Below, piece after piece: positions 5,864 through 6,967 of a DNA stretch of 6,967 nt. Position numbers and translations under genes: made by a program. Under the pieces are notes generated by a model. It saw only the letters and a program-made list of their open reading frames with translations. It made no database searches and was not told where the DNA came from. The stretch's first letter is position 1; every line of letters starts with the position of its first letter. Source of the stretch: Clostridia bacterium. GTDB taxonomy: Bacteria; Bacillota; Clostridia; SK-Y3; JACMMQ01. The stretch lies in the NCBI GenBank assembly GCA_014378955.1, contig JACMMQ010000329.1:1-6967 (forward strand), in the 5' to 3' direction.

Positions 5864-6282
5864 AATTCCTCTCCTCCTTTTACTTTAAATGACCAATATT
5901 TGTTCAATAAAAAATTAACAGGGATGGTCACAAAAAGAATTAAAATGGGTGCCAGCATTTTGGATAAACCCAAAACGTCCACAAAAATATACATAAAGCT
6001 TACTGTCATTAAAAAGGTAATGCCGTACGAAGCATAAAACTTTATAAAAGAGTTGCTGCTTTTCCCTTTTTTAAAAACGATGCGACTACTCCAAAAATAG
6101 CCATTGTATGAGCTAACAACAAATGCAACGACATTCGCTACTTGGTAATGCACATGCAATAGCACAAGCGTATAGTAGATTGCAAGTGCGATGGCGGTAT
6201 TACTTGCTCCGACCGTTGCAAATTGTATAAACTGCTTATGCTTTTTCATTAAATCAATTACTATAGTAAGCCATTTTTTCAC
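5860..6282 (-). CDS. GtrA-family membrane protein, probable polyprenyl-phosphate-sugar flippase
   Basis: The protein has 140 residues, the usual GtrA size, with four spans at about 19-41, 46-66, 79-103 and 108-127. Family-typical sequence is clear: FIQFATVGASNTAIALAIYY near the N-terminus, SYNGYFWSSRIVF (58-70) between spans 2 and 3, and VNFLLNKYWSFK (122-133) at the end. GtrA proteins are thought to flip polyprenyl-phosphate-linked sugar across the cytoplasmic membrane. The start is a GTG at 6282 that overlaps the TGA of the GT2 gene (GTGA), with GAGGG about 9 bases upstream. Its own stop overlaps the next ATG. Such coupling implies equal production of the three proteins. A later ATG at residue 12 is a weaker alternative because most of the protein would then lack an overlapping start signal. 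Confidence 0.92.
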   Translation of the reverse strand: MKKWLTIVIDLMKKHKQFIQFATVGASNTAIALAIYYTLVLLHVHYQVANVVAFVVSSYNGYFWSSRIVFKKGKSSNSFIKFYASYGITFLMTVSFMYIFVDVLGLSKMLAPILILFVTIPVNFLLNKYWSFKVKGGEEL

Positions 6283-6967
6283 GTGTTTTTGCCCTCATCT
6301 TTACTTATAAAATTCAACCGTTTGCGTTCAACCACCAGTGGGCGATGGTTGACCTTGATAAGAATGGTGCCAATATATTCCCCGAGCATGCCTATAAAAA
6401 ACATCTGCACGGCGCCGAAGAAGAAAAGACCGATAACGTTAGGTGCTTGTCCTATAACAAAACTATCCCACATCAAAAGCTTTAATACGAAATATACAGT
6501 TGCTACGCCAATGCTTAATAGCGCAATCAAAAAACCTAGCAAGGTGGCGATGCGAAGAGGCACTTTTGAGTGCGAGGTGATGCCGAGCATTGCTGCATCA
6601 TACAGCGTGAAAAAGTTGTTTTTAGTCAAACCACGTACACGTGCAGGCTGGTCGAACTCAACTAGCGCCTTTTCAAAGCCGATTTCACATATCAACCCAC
6701 GCATATAGGGGTAAGGTTCATCAATCTTTTTTAGAATTTCAATAATGTCGTGGTCGTACAAACCAAAGCCTGTAAAGTTGTCCACCAATGGCGTTTCTGA
6801 AATTTTCCGAAGAATCGTGTAATATGTTTTGCGCATCAAAAACATGATTTTATTTTCTGTGCTTCGTGGCTTCACACCAATTGCAATTTTAAAGCCCTGC
6901 TCCCACTTTTCCAAAAACTTCACAATCATGTGTGGAGGGTCTTGAAAATCGCACGCCATGCTAATAA
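6279..6967 (-). CDS. GT2-family polyprenyl-phosphate glycosyltransferase (GtrB-like), 5' end outside the window
   Basis: The frame stays open through the right edge. The ATG at 6959 is internal, as the residues before it (Ile-Ser) continue the frame and roughly 90 N-terminal residues of the GT-A fold are missing. Numbering from that Met, ACDFQDPP (2-9) matches the DLQDPP block near the metal-binding Asp of dolichol/undecaprenyl-phosphate sugar transferases. RVRGLTKNN (107-115) matches their RxxGxSK motif. Two spans at about 134-160 and 172-198 end in GEYIGTILIKVNHRPLVV, the standard C-terminus of the GtrB/ArnC/DPM1-like branch. It should transfer glucose or another hexose from a nucleotide sugar to undecaprenyl phosphate on the cytoplasmic side. 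It is the first visible gene of a tightly coupled operon. The exact sugar cannot be told. Confidence 0.92.
   Translation of the reverse strand, partial: ISMACDFQDPPHMIVKFLEKWEQGFKIAIGVKPRSTENKIMFLMRKTYYTILRKISETPLVDNFTGFGLYDHDIIEILKKIDEPYPYMRGLICEIGFEKALVEFDQPARVRGLTKNNFFTLYDAAMLGITSHSKVPLRIATLLGFLIALLSIGVATVYFVLKLLMWDSFVIGQAPNVIGLFFFGAVQMFFIGMLGEYIGTILIKVNHRPLVVERKRLNFISKDEGKNT

Overview
The window looks like chromosome of an AT-rich Gram-positive anaerobe, most likely a member of Clostridia. The reasons are strong AGGAGG-type ribosome sites, many intrinsic terminators with long T-tracts, a copper-amine-oxidase-like N-terminal domain, secreted PA14 and MORN proteins, a cyclic-di-GMP-I riboswitch, and a type A RNase P RNA (Bacilli normally carry type B). 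I cannot name a genus. Every protein gene lies on the minus strand. The RNase P RNA gene is the only plus-strand gene.

Region 1-210 is non-coding. Positions 7-110 hold four consecutive hairpins that look like a dispersed palindromic repeat, followed by the intrinsic terminator of the first gene. Region 211-2430 is one regulated unit: promoter, cyclic-di-GMP-I riboswitch (about 2300-2371), possible switching hairpin, and a 679-residue secreted protein with two PA14 domains behind a Pro/Thr linker. The cell's c-di-GMP level probably sets how much of this surface or secreted protein is made. Region 2515-2797 holds a 51-residue membrane peptide gene with its own promoter, whose core is almost the same as that of the riboswitch unit. 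Region 2816-3804 is a monocistronic gene for an exported protein that joins a copper-amine-oxidase-like domain to six MORN-type repeats with an exact 24-residue period.

Region 3865-4291 is rnpB with its promoter and a terminator that can act in both directions. It separates rnpB from a convergent three-gene operon that enters from the right edge. That operon reads GT2 glycosyltransferase (5' end cut by the window), GtrA-family flippase, and a 521-residue multi-spanning membrane protein. Each junction is a 4-base stop/start overlap. The set matches the three-component Gtr logic: load a sugar on polyprenyl phosphate, flip it, and transfer it outside the membrane. The last protein is the likely transferase, with an unknown acceptor.

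The most interesting items are the c-di-GMP riboswitch placed directly on a PA14 exoprotein, the small membrane gene next to it with a near-identical promoter, the Gtr-like operon with an unclassified third member, and the hairpin cluster at the left edge.
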